In this document: one piece after another, positions 1 to 11,008 of the stretch
Layout: every line of letters begins with the position of its first letter
Numbering within the stretch: the stretch's first letter is position 1
Assembly: GCF_003293595.1 (NCBI RefSeq)
Contig: NZ_CP022162.1
Location: 466,346-530,345, forward strand
Length of the DNA: 64,000 nt
DNA from: Microbacterium sp. PM5
GTDB lineage: Bacteria > Actinomycetota > Actinomycetes > Actinomycetales > Microbacteriaceae
Reading direction: 5' to 3'
Notes under the pieces: generated by a model
The model's database searches: none
What the model saw: only the letters and a program-made list of their open reading frames with translations
Told to the model about the DNA's origin: nothing
Program-made: the position numbers and the translations under genes

Positions 1-327
1 GTAGGCTGCCGCGGGGAACAGCTGCACGAGGTCGACGGCGCGCGCGACCAGCTGCGAACGGTACAACGCGTTGACCGGCGACGACCAGTCGGCGTAGGCA
101 CGCGTGAGCACGAGAGTGCCGAAGGACGCCGCGTAGTCGATGATCGCCCCGACATCGATCGTGGCCTCCTTCAGGCGCTGGGCGATCTCGGGGGCATCGG
201 GGTCGGCGATGATCTTCTGGCGGTCGGCGGCGTAGGAATTGCGCCCGTGCACGCGGTCGTACCAACTCATGACGATGTTGTCGAAGTCGAGGTAGACGGC
301 GACGCGGTTGCCCTGCAGCTCGACCAT
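1..327 (-). CDS. NYN-domain (PIN-like nuclease fold) protein, partial
   Basis: The gene reads off the left edge, so only the first 109 codons are visible. The N-terminus (RVAVYLDFDNIVMSWYDR, about residues 8-25) has the hydrophobic strand followed by the acidic DxDN motif of NYN domains, a PIN-like nuclease fold often acting on RNA. A second strand with VLTRAYADW lies near residues 73-81, which also fits the fold. The ATG at 327 comes one base after the stop of the upstream oxidoreductase gene, so the two are probably co-transcribed and coupled. The substrate is unknown and the C-terminal part cannot be judged. The family call is fairly secure; the function is not. Confidence 0.75.
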   Translation of the reverse strand, partial: MVELQGNRVAVYLDFDNIVMSWYDRVHGRNSYAADRQKIIADPDAPEIAQRLKEATIDVGAIIDYAASFGTLVLTRAYADWSSPVNALYRSQLVARAVDLVQLFPAAAY

Positions 328-328
328 G

Positions 329-1345
329 TCAGCGCTCCTTCGGGTAGGTCACGCCGAGCTGGCCCCGCACGTCGTCGAGCGCGTGCATGATCGCGATCGA
401 CTCCGCGAACGGCAGCAGGTCGCTGTCGGTGCGACCGGAGCGCAGCAGGCGCTCGGCGGCGAGGGCCTGGAACTGCATGCCGCGGCCGTCGACCTCGCTG
501 CGGTACTCCTCGATCAGGGTGCCGTCGGTCGCGGTGACCCGGAAGGAGGTGGGCTCGTACCAGACGCGATCGATGTCGATCCGGGCGTTCGTGCCGATCA
601 CGTGGGCGGTGTTCGGACCGGCGGCGCGCGAGCTCGTCGCGATCGACGAGATGGCACCGCCCGCGTGGACGGCGGCGATCGCGACCTCGGTGTCTGCTCC
701 GGTGTCGCCGAGGCGGCCCACCGCGCGGATGTCGGTCATCGGTCCGAGCACGTCCCACGCGAAGGAGACGGGGTAGATGCCGAGGTCCAAGAGGGCACCG
801 CCGCCCAGTCCGAGAGCGTTCAGCCGATGCGCCGGATCGGTGGGCAGCGACTGCGTGTGGTCGGCGATGACCGTGCGCAGCTCGCCCAGGGCGCCGTCGG
901 CGATGAGTTCGCGGATGCGGATCATGTGCGGCAGGTACCGGGTCCACATCGCCTCCATCGCCAACAGCCCGCGCCCCGCGGCGATGTCACGGATCGCGAT
1001 GGCCTCGTCGGCATCCAGGGTCACGGCCTTCTCGATGAGAACGTGCTTGCCGGCCTCCAGGGCGAGGATCGCGTGCTCTCGGTGATGACTGTGCGGGGAA
1101 GCGACGTACACGATATCGACGTCGGGGTCGGCGACGAGCTCTTCGTACGACCCGTGCGCGTGAGGGATGTCGTACGCGGCGGCGAACGCACGCGCCGACT
1201 CCGGGCGGCGCGATCCGACGGCGGTGACGGTGAGCCCCGCCGTCCGCAGATCCTTCGTGAAGGCGTGGGCGATGCCGCCCGTGGCGAGGATTCCCCAGCG
1301 GATGGGCGCGGTCGGCACACTCGTGCCGGGGGCGTTGTCGGTCAT
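329..1345 (-). CDS. Gfo/Idh/MocA family NAD(P)-dependent oxidoreductase
   Basis: A 338-residue cytoplasmic dehydrogenase of the Gfo/Idh/MocA family, which oxidises or reduces sugars, inositols and related polyols with NAD(P). The N-terminal Rossmann motif (WGILATGGIA, residues 17-26) binds the dinucleotide. The usual EKP motif appears as EKA at residues 105-107; its Lys is normally catalytic and is kept. The C-terminal alpha/beta half carries the GGGALLDLGIYP signature expected in this family. The ATG at 1345 lies six bases after a TAGGCT hexamer on the minus strand, suggesting a leaderless mRNA. The NYN-domain gene follows with a one-base gap. The substrate cannot be deduced. Confidence 0.9.
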   Translation of the reverse strand: MTDNAPGTSVPTAPIRWGILATGGIAHAFTKDLRTAGLTVTAVGSRRPESARAFAAAYDIPHAHGSYEELVADPDVDIVYVASPHSHHREHAILALEAGKHVLIEKAVTLDADEAIAIRDIAAGRGLLAMEAMWTRYLPHMIRIRELIADGALGELRTVIADHTQSLPTDPAHRLNALGLGGGALLDLGIYPVSFAWDVLGPMTDIRAVGRLGDTGADTEVAIAAVHAGGAISSIATSSRAAGPNTAHVIGTNARIDIDRVWYEPTSFRVTATDGTLIEEYRSEVDGRGMQFQALAAERLLRSGRTDSDLLPFAESIAIMHALDDVRGQLGVTYPKER

Positions 1346-1351
1346 GCGACG

Positions 1352-1375
1352 AGCCTAGCCGCGCGCGCGTAGGCT
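1352..1375. promoter_or_regulatory. Back-to-back leaderless -10 boxes for the oxidoreductase and the peptidase
   Basis: TAGGCT occurs on the minus strand (1357 to 1352) exactly six bases before the ATG at 1345. It occurs again on the plus strand (1370-1375) six bases before the GTG at 1382. Both match the actinobacterial TANNNT -10, and the spacing puts the transcript start at the start codon. No Shine-Dalgarno sequence is seen for either gene. Confidence 0.6.
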
Positions 1376-1381
1376 CGAGCC

Positions 1382-2725
1382 GTGAGTGCCGACACCGAGG
1401 CGTCGATCGCCCGATTCCGTGAGCTGCTGCAGATTCCGACCGTCTCGCACGCGGACGAGAGTCTCGTGGACGCGGATGCGTTCACGCGCTTCATCGACAC
1501 GCTGGCGCGTCTGTATCCGACCGCGCATGCCGCTCTCGAGCGTGAGGTCGTCGACGGCTACTCCGTGCTGTTCCGCTGGTCCGGCCGGCAGAGCGCGGCG
1601 GATCCGCTCGTGCTCATGGCCCACATGGACGTCGTCCCCGTCGTCGAAGAGGAATGGGACCACCCGCCGTTCGGGGCCGAGGTGGTCGGTGAAGGTGTCG
1701 ATGCCGAGATCCACGCGCGCGGCGCCATCGACGACAAGGGCGCCCTCGTGGCGATCATGGAGGCGGTGGAGGAACTCGCCGCGGAGGGCTACGCGCCGAC
1801 GCGCGATGTCTACCTCGCCTTCGGCCACAACGAGGAGACGGCCGGCGGCGGCGCGCGCGCGATCGTGGCGCTGCTGCGCGAACGCGGGGTCACGCCGGGT
1901 CTGGTGCTCGATGAAGGCGGCGCGGTCGTGGACGGTGCGGTGCCGGGGGTCGCGGTGCCGACGGCGATGGTCGGCGTCGCCGAGCGGGGCGTCCTGACGC
2001 TGCGGCTGACCGCGCGCGAGGGGGGAGGCCATGCGTCCACGCCGCCCGCCTTCCCCGCCACCGCGCGGCTCGCCCGCGCCATCGACCGCGTGCAGCGCCA
2101 TCCGTTCCCGGCCCGCATCGTCCCGCCGGTGCGCGCCCTGTTCGCGACACTGGCCCCCCACACCTCACAGCCGCTTCGCACTCTCTTCTCGCACCTCGCC
2201 GCGGTGGCCCCGTTGGCCGCACGGGTGTTCGCGCGCCTCGGACCGGAACTGAACGCGATGGTGCGGACGACCGCCGTCGCCACCGAGCTGTCGGGGGCTC
2301 CGGGCGAGAACGTGCTGGCGACCACGGCTCGTGCCTCGATCAACATCCGCCTGCTCACCGGCGACACCGTCGCCTCGGCGACCGCGCGGATCCGCCGCGT
2401 CGTGGCCGACCCCGCCGTCGAGATCGAGGTGCGCCACGGGTCGGATCCGTCGCCGGTGTCACCTTGGCGCGGTGAGCCGTGGCAGCGCATCGCGACCGCG
2501 GTTCACGACGCCCTCGGAGCCGAGGTCGTGACCACGCCGTACATCCAACTCGGGGCGAGCGACAGTCGCTGGTTCACGGCGATCAGCTCGCACGTCTACC
2601 GCTTCACGCCCTTCCACCTCACGCGGGCCGAGCGCGACGCGCTGCACGCCCACAACGAGCGCATCCGCGTCGGGTCGTGGCGCAACGGCATCCGCTTCTA
2701 TCGCGCCCTCATCCGAGCCAGCTGA
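1382..2725 (+). CDS. M20 family metallopeptidase (dipeptidase/carboxypeptidase type)
   Basis: A 447-residue M20/M25/M40 zinc peptidase, probably hydrolysing dipeptides or N-acyl amino acids in the cytoplasm. Metal-binding motifs are in order: MAHMDVVPV (His81, Asp83), GAIDDKG (Asp117/118) and GHNEETAGG (Glu151 as general base, Glu152 as ligand). A dimerisation-domain segment starts near residue 200 (RLTAREGGGHASTPP). There is no signal peptide. The GTG at 1382 is chosen because it lies six bases after a TAGGCT -10 box. The gene is convergent with hrpA and diverges from the oxidoreductase gene. The substrate is uncertain. Confidence 0.92.
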   Translation: MSADTEASIARFRELLQIPTVSHADESLVDADAFTRFIDTLARLYPTAHAALEREVVDGYSVLFRWSGRQSAADPLVLMAHMDVVPVVEEEWDHPPFGAEVVGEGVDAEIHARGAIDDKGALVAIMEAVEELAAEGYAPTRDVYLAFGHNEETAGGGARAIVALLRERGVTPGLVLDEGGAVVDGAVPGVAVPTAMVGVAERGVLTLRLTAREGGGHASTPPAFPATARLARAIDRVQRHPFPARIVPPVRALFATLAPHTSQPLRTLFSHLAAVAPLAARVFARLGPELNAMVRTTAVATELSGAPGENVLATTARASINIRLLTGDTVASATARIRRVVADPAVEIEVRHGSDPSPVSPWRGEPWQRIATAVHDALGAEVVTTPYIQLGASDSRWFTAISSHVYRFTPFHLTRAERDALHAHNERIRVGSWRNGIRFYRALIRAS

Positions 2726-2792
2726 CGCTTTCGGCGCCCGCCTCTCCCGCTGCATGTCCCACTCTGTGCTGTTGGGCGCGCTCTCACCCAGC

Positions 2793-2876
2793 GGGAACCG
2801 GGACACGCTCCGCGGGGACCGGGACACGCTCCGCGGGAATGGGGACACGCTCCGCGGGGATCGGGACGCGCACGGC
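2793..2876 (+). repeat. Four tandem 21-bp repeats between convergent genes
   Basis: Four head-to-tail 21-base units start at 2793, 2814, 2835 and 2856. The first three share the invariant half GGGACACGCTCCGC; the fourth has diverged. The array fills most of the 159-base gap between the 3' ends of the M20 peptidase and hrpA genes. It is an open frame on the opposite strand, but it shows no start site and no gene-like context. Confidence 0.85.
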
Positions 2877-2884
2877 GGGTGGGG

Positions 2885-5800
2885 TCACGCGGAGAGCGCT
2901 TTCGTGATGCGGGGGAGCGAGACCGGCTCGGCGGTGCCGAGCGCCTGGGCGAACACGCTCACGCGATACTCCTCGAGCAGCCAGCGCGCGTGTGCGATCG
3001 GAGCGGGAGCGTCGGACGCCAGGGGAAGCGCACCGCCAGCCTCCGCGTAGAGCGCAGCCGCGCGTTCGAACTCGGTGAGACGCTGGCGGTCGCGGCCGGG
3101 ATTGTCGGCGAGGGTCCGAACCCGCTCCAGGGCGCCCTGCAGATAGCGCGGAAGATGACGCAGCCGATCGAGGCCCGTGCGCGAGACGAACCCGGGATAG
3201 ATCAGCCCGCTCAGCTGCGCCTTGACATCGCCGAGTGCGGCGAGCAGTGTCATCGCGTTCTGCGCCTTCACGGCACGCTCGACGTCGCGCTGCAGCGTCA
3301 GGATGCGTGCGGTCAGCGACACCGCCTGGAACAGCTCGTCCACCACGGCCGTCGACAGCGCGTCGCGGACGACGGCGAACTGCTCGGGTGTGCGGACGCC
3401 ACCCGGGGCGACGCGCGCCATCACCGCATCGGCGACGGCCACGCGCGCATCCTCGATGAGCGCCTTCGCGGACGGGTACGGCGACGCCGCGAGAGAGAGT
3501 TTCTCCGCAGCGGTCAGATGGTCGAGCACGTAGGCGCTGGGCGAGGGCACGGCGAGCAGCAGCAGGCGACGGACCCCCGCGTGCGTGAGGCGCGCGGCCC
3601 GTTCGGGTGTGGACTCGATGCGCAGCGCCACGGCATACTTCTCGTCCACGAGCGCGGGGTAGCCCCGCACGACGCCGCCGGCGACCTTCGTGTCGACGAC
3701 CTCGGGGAGTGTGCCGAGGTCCCACGTCAGAATGCCGCTGCGCTCGACGATCTGCGGCGCGCCGGGTGCGGATGCCGTCGCCGCCCCGTCGCCCGACGGC
3801 ATGCCGGACTCCGAGATCCCCGAGGCGCGGGCGACGCGCCCGGCGGGTTGCTGCTCGCGCGTGAGGGTGCGGGCGACCTGCTCGCGGGCGCGGCTGGCGA
3901 GGCGGCCCTGCAGGTCGGCGAGGTCGCGGGAGGTGCCGACGGTGCGTCCCCGGTGATCGACGGCCCGGAACGTCATCAGCAGGTGCGCGGGCACCCGCTC
4001 GAGGTCGAAGTCGTCGGCCGTCACGGGCTGGTTCGCCACGCGCTGGATGCGGGCGGCCAGGGCGCTGCGCAGCGTCTGGGGCGGCAATCCGTCGTGGTGC
4101 TCAGGACCGGCCGACGCCACGTCCTCGCCGAGCTTCGCCGCCCAGTCCGCGGCCGGCACCACGTGCCGGCGGATCGCCTTCGGCAGCGCTTTCAACAGTG
4201 CCGTCATCAGCTCCGCCCGCAATCCCGGCACCTGCCAGTCGAAACCGTCGGGGCGCAGCGCCGCCAGCAGCGGAAGCGGCACGACCACGCTGACGCCGTC
4301 CTCGGGATTTCCGGGTTCGAAACGATACGCAAGCGAGAGCACCTGGTCGCCCTGCTGCCAACGACCGGGGAAGGCGCGCTCATCCGCCCCCGACGCGTCA
4401 TCGCGGAGGTCGGCCTCGGTCAAGTCGAGAAGGCGCGGTGAGCGCGGCGAGGCCTCGCGCCACCACGTCTCGAACGAGCGCACATCGAACACGTCGTGCG
4501 GCACGCGCGCGTCGTAGAACGTGAAGACAGCCTCGTCGCCGACGAGGATGTCGCGGCGGCGTTCGCGCTCCTCCACCTTCTCCAGGCGGCGCCGCAGCTC
4601 CAGGTTGCGGCGTTCGAATGCGGTCAGACGCTTGTCGAGGTGCTGGCTGTTCCAGTCGCCGTCGACGAGCGCGTGCCGGATGAACAGCTCCCGCGCGAGC
4701 GGACGGTCGATGCGGGCCAGCTGCACGCGCCGGCGCGGGATGATCTCCACCCCGAAGAGCGTGACTTTCTCGGCGGCGACGGCGGCACCGGCATCCTTCG
4801 ACCAGTGCGGGTCGCTGAGCTGACGGTGGGCGAGATCGCCGGCGAGCTCCTCGGCCCACGCGGGATCGATCGCCGCCACGGTGCGGGCGAACAGCCGCGA
4901 GGTCTCGACCAGCTCGGCCGCCATGACCGCATCGGGGCTCGCCTTGCGCAGACCCGATCCGGGGAAGATGGCGAAATTCGCGCCCCGCGCTCCGCGGTAG
5001 GTCGCGATCTGCTTGCGACGGTCGTTTCCGCCGCCCTTCGCCGCGCCCTTCTTCGCCGGTGTCAGCGAGCGGGTGTCGAGGATGCCGATGTGCGAGAGCA
5101 GACCCGACAGGATCGCCCGGTGCACGCGCGCGGGGTCGGCCGCCGCGCCGTCGGAGGTCGAACCGGTCTTCGCGCCCATCAGCTGGCGCAGCTGCCGATG
5201 CACGTCGGCCCACTCGCGCACCCGCACGTAGTTGAGGAACTCGCTGCGGCACAGGCGTCGGAAGGCGCTGGAGCCGAGGTCGCGCTGCTGTTCCTGCAGG
5301 TGGTTCCAAAGGTTGAGGAGGGTGAGGAAGTCGCTCGTCGGATCGGCGAAGCGCGCGTGGAGGCGGTCGGCCTGCTCTCTCGCCGCGGGGTCTTCGGCCG
5401 ACGGGCGTTCGCGGACGTCCTGGATCGACAGTCCGGCGACGATCGCGAGCACGTCGGGGAGCACCTCCAGACGACGCGCCTCGATGAGCATCCGCGCGAA
5501 GCGGGGGTCGATCGGCAGGCGTGCGATCTCGCGGCCGAGGGAGGTCAGCCGCCGTGACGGCGAGACGGCCCGCAGCTCGGTCAGCAGGTCGAACGCGGCT
5601 TTGACCCCGCGGCTGTCCGGCTTCGTGAGGAAGGGGAAGTCCTCGATGTCGCCGAAGCCGAGCGCGAGCATCTGCAGGATGACGGACGCGAGGGAGGTAC
5701 GGAGGATCTCGGGCTCGGTGTATTCCGGGCGTGCGAGGAAGTCGTCCTCGCTGTAGAGGCGGATCGCGATGCCGTTCGAGGTGCGCCCGGCTCGTCCGGA

Positions 5801-6835
5801 ACGCTGCTGGGCCGACGCCTGCGACACCGCCTCGATCGGCAGACGCTGCACCTTCGAGCGTGCACTGTAGCGTGAGATGCGGGCCGTACCCGCATCGATC
5901 ACGTAGCGGATGCCGGGAACCGTGAGACTCGTCTCGGCAACGTTGGTCGCCAGGATCACGCGCCGACGCACGCCGGCAACGGCCGAGGGTTCGAACACGC
6001 GGTGCTGTTCGGCGGCGGAGAGCCGACCGTAGAGGGGGAGGACCTCCGTGGGGCGCGCATCCTTCGCGTACATGCCGCGGACGGCATCCATCGCGTCGCG
6101 GATCTCCGCCTCGCCGGGGAGGAAGACGAGGACATCGCCGTTCGCTTCGCGGTCGAGCTCCCGCAGAGCGGCCGTCAGCGTGTCGACCTCGTCACGGTCG
6201 CCGTCGCGCGGGCTGTCGGAGTCGGCCGCACCCGGGCGGTAGCGGATCTCGACCGGGTAGGTGCGGCCGGACACCTCGACGATCGGCGCGGGTGTGCCCC
6301 CGGCATCCGCGAAGTGTCTCGCGAAGCTCTCAGGATCGATCGTCGCCGAGGTGATGACGAGCTTCAGATCGGGGCGCTCGGGCAGGATGCGTGCGAGGTA
6401 GCCGAGGAGGAAGTCGATGTTCAGCGATCGCTCGTGGGCCTCGTCGATGATGATCGTGTCATAGCGGCGCAGCAGGCGGTCGCGGTGGATCTCGTTGAGG
6501 AGGATGCCGTCGGTCACAAGCGCGATCTGGGTGTCCTCCGACACCTGATCGGTGAAACGCACCTTGTAGCCGACAGCACCGCCGAGCGGCACCTGCAGCT
6601 CCTCGGCGACGCGCTCCGCGATGGTGCGCGCGGCGATGCGTCGCGGCTGGGTGTGCGCGATCTTCGTGCGCCCGAGCTCCAGGCAGATCTTCGGCAGCTG
6701 CGTGGTCTTGCCCGACCCGGTCGCGCCGGCCACGATCACGACCTGATGATCCCGGATCGCGCGCGCGATCTCGTCGCGCGCGGCGCTGACGGGCAGCTCC
6801 GGCGGGTAGGAGATCACGGGCGTGGGGGAAGGCAT
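2885..6835 (-). CDS. hrpA: ATP-dependent RNA helicase HrpA (DEAH box)
   Basis: A 1316-residue DEAH-box helicase, the usual full length for bacterial HrpA (about 1300). It remodels RNA or stalled ribosomes using ATP. Motif I is GATGSGKTTQ (about residues 37-46), motif II is DEAH within IIIDEAHERS, motif III is SATI, and motif VI is QQRSGRAGR. The OB-fold/HrpA C-terminal region makes up the rest. The ATG at 6835 is preceded by GGAGGG and by a TACGAT hexamer eight bases upstream. The frame stays open for another 600 bases upstream, but that stretch is antisense-like overlap with the next gene and lacks helicase homology. The gene could be the last of the 10025-2885 minus-strand run. Confidence 0.96.
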   Translation of the reverse strand: MPSPTPVISYPPELPVSAARDEIARAIRDHQVVIVAGATGSGKTTQLPKICLELGRTKIAHTQPRRIAARTIAERVAEELQVPLGGAVGYKVRFTDQVSEDTQIALVTDGILLNEIHRDRLLRRYDTIIIDEAHERSLNIDFLLGYLARILPERPDLKLVITSATIDPESFARHFADAGGTPAPIVEVSGRTYPVEIRYRPGAADSDSPRDGDRDEVDTLTAALRELDREANGDVLVFLPGEAEIRDAMDAVRGMYAKDARPTEVLPLYGRLSAAEQHRVFEPSAVAGVRRRVILATNVAETSLTVPGIRYVIDAGTARISRYSARSKVQRLPIEAVSQASAQQRSGRAGRTSNGIAIRLYSEDDFLARPEYTEPEILRTSLASVILQMLALGFGDIEDFPFLTKPDSRGVKAAFDLLTELRAVSPSRRLTSLGREIARLPIDPRFARMLIEARRLEVLPDVLAIVAGLSIQDVRERPSAEDPAAREQADRLHARFADPTSDFLTLLNLWNHLQEQQRDLGSSAFRRLCRSEFLNYVRVREWADVHRQLRQLMGAKTGSTSDGAAADPARVHRAILSGLLSHIGILDTRSLTPAKKGAAKGGGNDRRKQIATYRGARGANFAIFPGSGLRKASPDAVMAAELVETSRLFARTVAAIDPAWAEELAGDLAHRQLSDPHWSKDAGAAVAAEKVTLFGVEIIPRRRVQLARIDRPLARELFIRHALVDGDWNSQHLDKRLTAFERRNLELRRRLEKVEERERRRDILVGDEAVFTFYDARVPHDVFDVRSFETWWREASPRSPRLLDLTEADLRDDASGADERAFPGRWQQGDQVLSLAYRFEPGNPEDGVSVVVPLPLLAALRPDGFDWQVPGLRAELMTALLKALPKAIRRHVVPAADWAAKLGEDVASAGPEHHDGLPPQTLRSALAARIQRVANQPVTADDFDLERVPAHLLMTFRAVDHRGRTVGTSRDLADLQGRLASRAREQVARTLTREQQPAGRVARASGISESGMPSGDGAATASAPGAPQIVERSGILTWDLGTLPEVVDTKVAGGVVRGYPALVDEKYAVALRIESTPERAARLTHAGVRRLLLLAVPSPSAYVLDHLTAAEKLSLAASPYPSAKALIEDARVAVADAVMARVAPGGVRTPEQFAVVRDALSTAVVDELFQAVSLTARILTLQRDVERAVKAQNAMTLLAALGDVKAQLSGLIYPGFVSRTGLDRLRHLPRYLQGALERVRTLADNPGRDRQRLTEFERAAALYAEAGGALPLASDAPAPIAHARWLLEEYRVSVFAQALGTAEPVSLPRITKALSA

Positions 6836-6864
6836 AGCCCTCCATCGTATTGCGCTCGGGGCGA

Positions 6865-7491
6865 TCAGGCGCTCGGGCGGAACCCCGACACTTCCACGAT
6901 CGCGTCGAAATAGGTCAGCAGCACGTTCGGAATGTCGCCGAGCGGGCTCGAGAGCACCACGAGAGCGAGCTTCTTCGAGTCCGGGACGGGGTACCAGTAG
7001 TGGGCGACGAGGCGGCGCTGCGTGAAAGCCTCGCCGTTCTCGACCTCGACCGACTCGTCGATGCGATGCGCGCGGACCACCTCGCCGTCCGCGAACGGAC
7101 GCCGCACCGCCGTGCCCGCCATCTCGGGAGCGATCGTCGGCAGGGACTCTTCGAGCACGGCGAGCACGCGCTCGGGGTTCGTGCCGATGGCGGGGCTCAT
7201 CCGGAACCGGTCGTCGTCGAAGAGTGTCAGCATCGCCGACATCGGCTCCCCGGGGCCGAGCTCCGTCTGCAGCAGCAGCAACCGCCCGTGCGCCTCGCGC
7301 GCGGCCCGTGCGGCCTCGACGAGGTCGTCGCGCATTCGGCGCCGCGGCGTGGCGTTCTCGTCGGCAGTGCCGAGCGTGCCACGTGCGACCTCCGCGGCCG
7401 ATGTGCGGGCGGCGTCGTCGGAGTCGAGGGCGACCTGCCACCATGTGCCGAGCAGCCGGAAGGCGAGCTCGGGCTCGTGCGTGGTGCTCAT
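6865..7491 (-). CDS. Conserved hypothetical protein of the secretion-like cassette
   Basis: A 208-residue acidic, soluble protein with no signal peptide or membrane segment. I do not recognise a family. It has an N-terminal helical part (about 1-75, with RMRDDLVEAARAAREAHG) and a beta-rich C-terminal part (LVAHYWYPVPDSKKLALVVLSS, given here in summary as residues near 160-185). The ATG at 7491 leaves a 13-base gap to the upstream lipoprotein gene; a TTG at 7521 would overlap it and is less likely. Its place at the end of the cassette suggests a cytoplasmic partner, chaperone or immunity role, but that is only inference. Confidence 0.7.
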   Translation of the reverse strand: MSTTHEPELAFRLLGTWWQVALDSDDAARTSAAEVARGTLGTADENATPRRRMRDDLVEAARAAREAHGRLLLLQTELGPGEPMSAMLTLFDDDRFRMSPAIGTNPERVLAVLEESLPTIAPEMAGTAVRRPFADGEVVRAHRIDESVEVENGEAFTQRRLVAHYWYPVPDSKKLALVVLSSPLGDIPNVLLTYFDAIVEVSGFRPSA

Positions 7492-7504
7492 GGAACGCGG
7501 CGCG

Positions 7505-7987
7505 TCAGCCGAGCGCGGCAAGATCGCTCATCGGCACCACGAGGCCGCCGTCGATCCAGACCGTGGACAGCCCAGAGGGCAGGCCTCGGATGGCGTCGGA
7601 CAGATCGAGGATCTGCTTCGGGTTGGAGGCGTCTCGGGCGACGAGATCGAGCATGTCGGCATCGCCGTGGGCGGAGTCTCTCACCGCGATCAGAACGGCG
7701 GTCAGCGTCTGGGTCGAGACCGGCTCGCTCCCGGTGATGCGGATGACGACCGTGAGCTGGCGGGCGGCTCCCGAGAGGCTCGTGGTGACGGTGCTCGCGC
7801 GCTCGACGCGCGGGTCGGATGTCGCGATCGCGTCGTACACGGGCTGAAAAGCGTCCACGCTACTCTCCAAGGGGGTCGGGGCGGACTGGGGGGCATCGAA
7901 GAGAGAGGAGCATCCCGTTGAAGCGCCCACGGCGAGCAGAGCGACGAGAACACTAGCGAATCGGCGAGCTGAGGCTCCCGCGATCAT
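7505..7987 (-). CDS. Putative lipoprotein of the secretion-like cassette
   Basis: A 160-residue protein with a lipoprotein-type N-terminus: ARR at residues 7-9, a hydrophobic stretch at 11-22, and STGC with Cys26 as the likely lipidated residue. The lipobox is weak because the -3 residue is Ser. The mature part is hydrophilic with alternating strands (LTVVIRITG) and has no recognised family. The ATG at 7987 is preceded by GGAAGGAG at good spacing, which decides against the GTG at 8002. The start overlaps the end of the upstream hydrolase gene, so translation is probably coupled. It may shield the cell surface from, or assist, the neighbouring hydrolase; this is inference. Confidence 0.8.
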   Translation of the reverse strand: MIAGASARRFASVLVALLAVGASTGCSSLFDAPQSAPTPLESSVDAFQPVYDAIATSDPRVERASTVTTSLSGAARQLTVVIRITGSEPVSTQTLTAVLIAVRDSAHGDADMLDLVARDASNPKQILDLSDAIRGLPSGLSTVWIDGGLVVPMSDLAALG

Positions 7988-7989
7988 CG

Positions 7990-9599
7990 TCACTCCTTCC
8001 ACGTGTAGTAGCTCTCTTCGTAACCATACGCATTCTCATCGCCGATGAAGTATCGGTCGAGATCGTCGCGCGTGGCCGCCGGCACCTGCCCGATGTTGTT
8101 CTGCAGCGTGGAGTTGTAGGCGGGCGAATAGTGGATCCCTCCGACGCCCTGCGATGCAAGGGGCGAGTCCTCCTGGATCGTCGTCCAGTTGGGCCTGTCC
8201 GTGGGAGCGTAGCCGTCGGTGCCGAGCGAGATGACGCTGTCGAGCCGCGGAACCGGATCCCCATTGTGCTGCACCGAGACGACGGTGGTCGTGGAGGGGA
8301 TGGGCATGCTGTCGATCGGTGCACCCGCGACGACGACGGCGTCCCAGTTGTAGTCGTTGTTGTACGCGGCGAGCGTTCCGGCGAGGATCCCACCCTGGCT
8401 GAACCCCACCAGCATCACCGGGTCGTCGGGTCCCACGCCGGCCTGCTTCATCGCTTCGAGCACGGCGCGCTCGTACTGCGAGCGCAGCGAGGGCGTGAGC
8501 ATGAGCGCCAGGTTGCTGTCCAGATCGTTGACCGCGCCCTGATCGCCGTTGAGCCGGGAGAACCACTCCTGGGTGCTCGGCAGCGTGACGCGCCAGCGCA
8601 CGACGCCGTCGGCATCGACCACCTTCGTCACACTGATGACCGTCTCGTCGGCGGAATCCTTGGTGTGGTGGCCGAGCGAGTCGACGAGCGTGGTCTCCTT
8701 CAACGCGTGAGCGAGGTCGGTTGGCTGCCCGCGGTAGTTGTCGACCTCCGAGTCGGTGAGGTTGCGTTTGCTGACGGCGGGCGTGGGCTTGGTGACGTCG
8801 GAGAGGATGCTGGCGAGGAGAAACCCTGCGAGCAGGCCGACGACGAGGGCCGCGATGAACGGACCGATGAACGGGATCATCGACAGCAGCGCATAGACCA
8901 ACGCGAGGATCAGGACGGTTCCCACCAACGCCAGAACGGTCGCGACGAGCCGCTGGAGCTCGTTCCACAGATCTTGGAGGAAGTCGCCGATCCATTTTCC
9001 GAGGTCGGCGAAGAACGATCCGAGACCCTCGAAGAAGTTGCCGACCTTGTCGAGCCACCCCTCGTTGGTAGCGTCGATGGCGCTGTCGATGAGCGACATC
9101 GCGCGTTGCGCCGCCGCCTCCATGTCGCGTCGGGCCTGCTCGTGCGCTTCGCGCGCCGCCGTCGCGGCGTTGTCGTAGCGCCGGGCGGCGGCGCGCGCCT
9201 CGGCGAGCTGACGCTCCGCGGCCTCGATGTTGCCGGTCGGCGCCGCGGACTGCTCGAGGGCACGGAGCTGACGGTCGTACGCGGACACCTGCGTGTCGGC
9301 GCTGCCGGCGTGCCGCTCGGCGTAGGCCTCGTTGGCGTCGGCCTCGTCGGCCTTGCGGTGCGCCTCGCGCAGGGCTGCCGCGTACTCCACGAGGGCGTTC
9401 GCCGTGCCCGCATAGCGGCCATAAGCCTCGGACAGGTCGCCGGCGACCTGTCCGCTGCGCTCGCGGATCGCGTCCAGCGAACGCGCGGTGCTGGCGTAGG
9501 CGAGGTTGCGCAGATCGTCGGCGGCGCGCTCGATGCGGCTCGCCGACGACACGTACGTCGCGGCGCGCTCCGCGAGCGCCTCCGGGTTGCCGGGAAGAG

Positions 9600-9603
<4 letters not shown>
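7990..9603 (-). CDS. Helical/membrane protein with C-terminal alpha/beta serine hydrolase domain, T7SS effector-like
   Basis: A 537-residue modular protein. Residues 1-180 are a long Ala/Glu/Arg-rich helical region resembling the N-terminal targeting domain of type VII secretion (ESX/LXG-like) proteins. Residues 183-215 are amphipathic and rich in Trp and Phe. Two hydrophobic segments follow at about 219-240 and 244-267. The C-terminal half is an alpha/beta hydrolase: the nucleophile elbow GFSQGG is at 400-405 (Ser402), GDPVPRLD supplies a likely acid (Asp449), and GGIHYS a likely His491. The start codon overlaps the stop of the WXG-like gene as ATGA and has a strong GGAGG site. The substrate is unknown; lipid or ester cleavage is plausible. 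There is no classical signal peptide. Confidence 0.85.
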
Positions 9604-10978
<1,375 letters not shown>

Positions 10979-11008
10979 CCCGACCGTCACCGTCGTCCTC
11001 CGCGGCGT

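Noticed and set aside
2793..2876. CRISPR array
   Set aside because: The 21-base units are head to tail with no spacers, and no cas genes are nearby.
6836..7444. N-terminal extension of the hrpA frame
   Set aside because: The helicase family starts near MPSPTPVISYPPELP at 6835. The upstream frame overlaps another gene and lacks homology.
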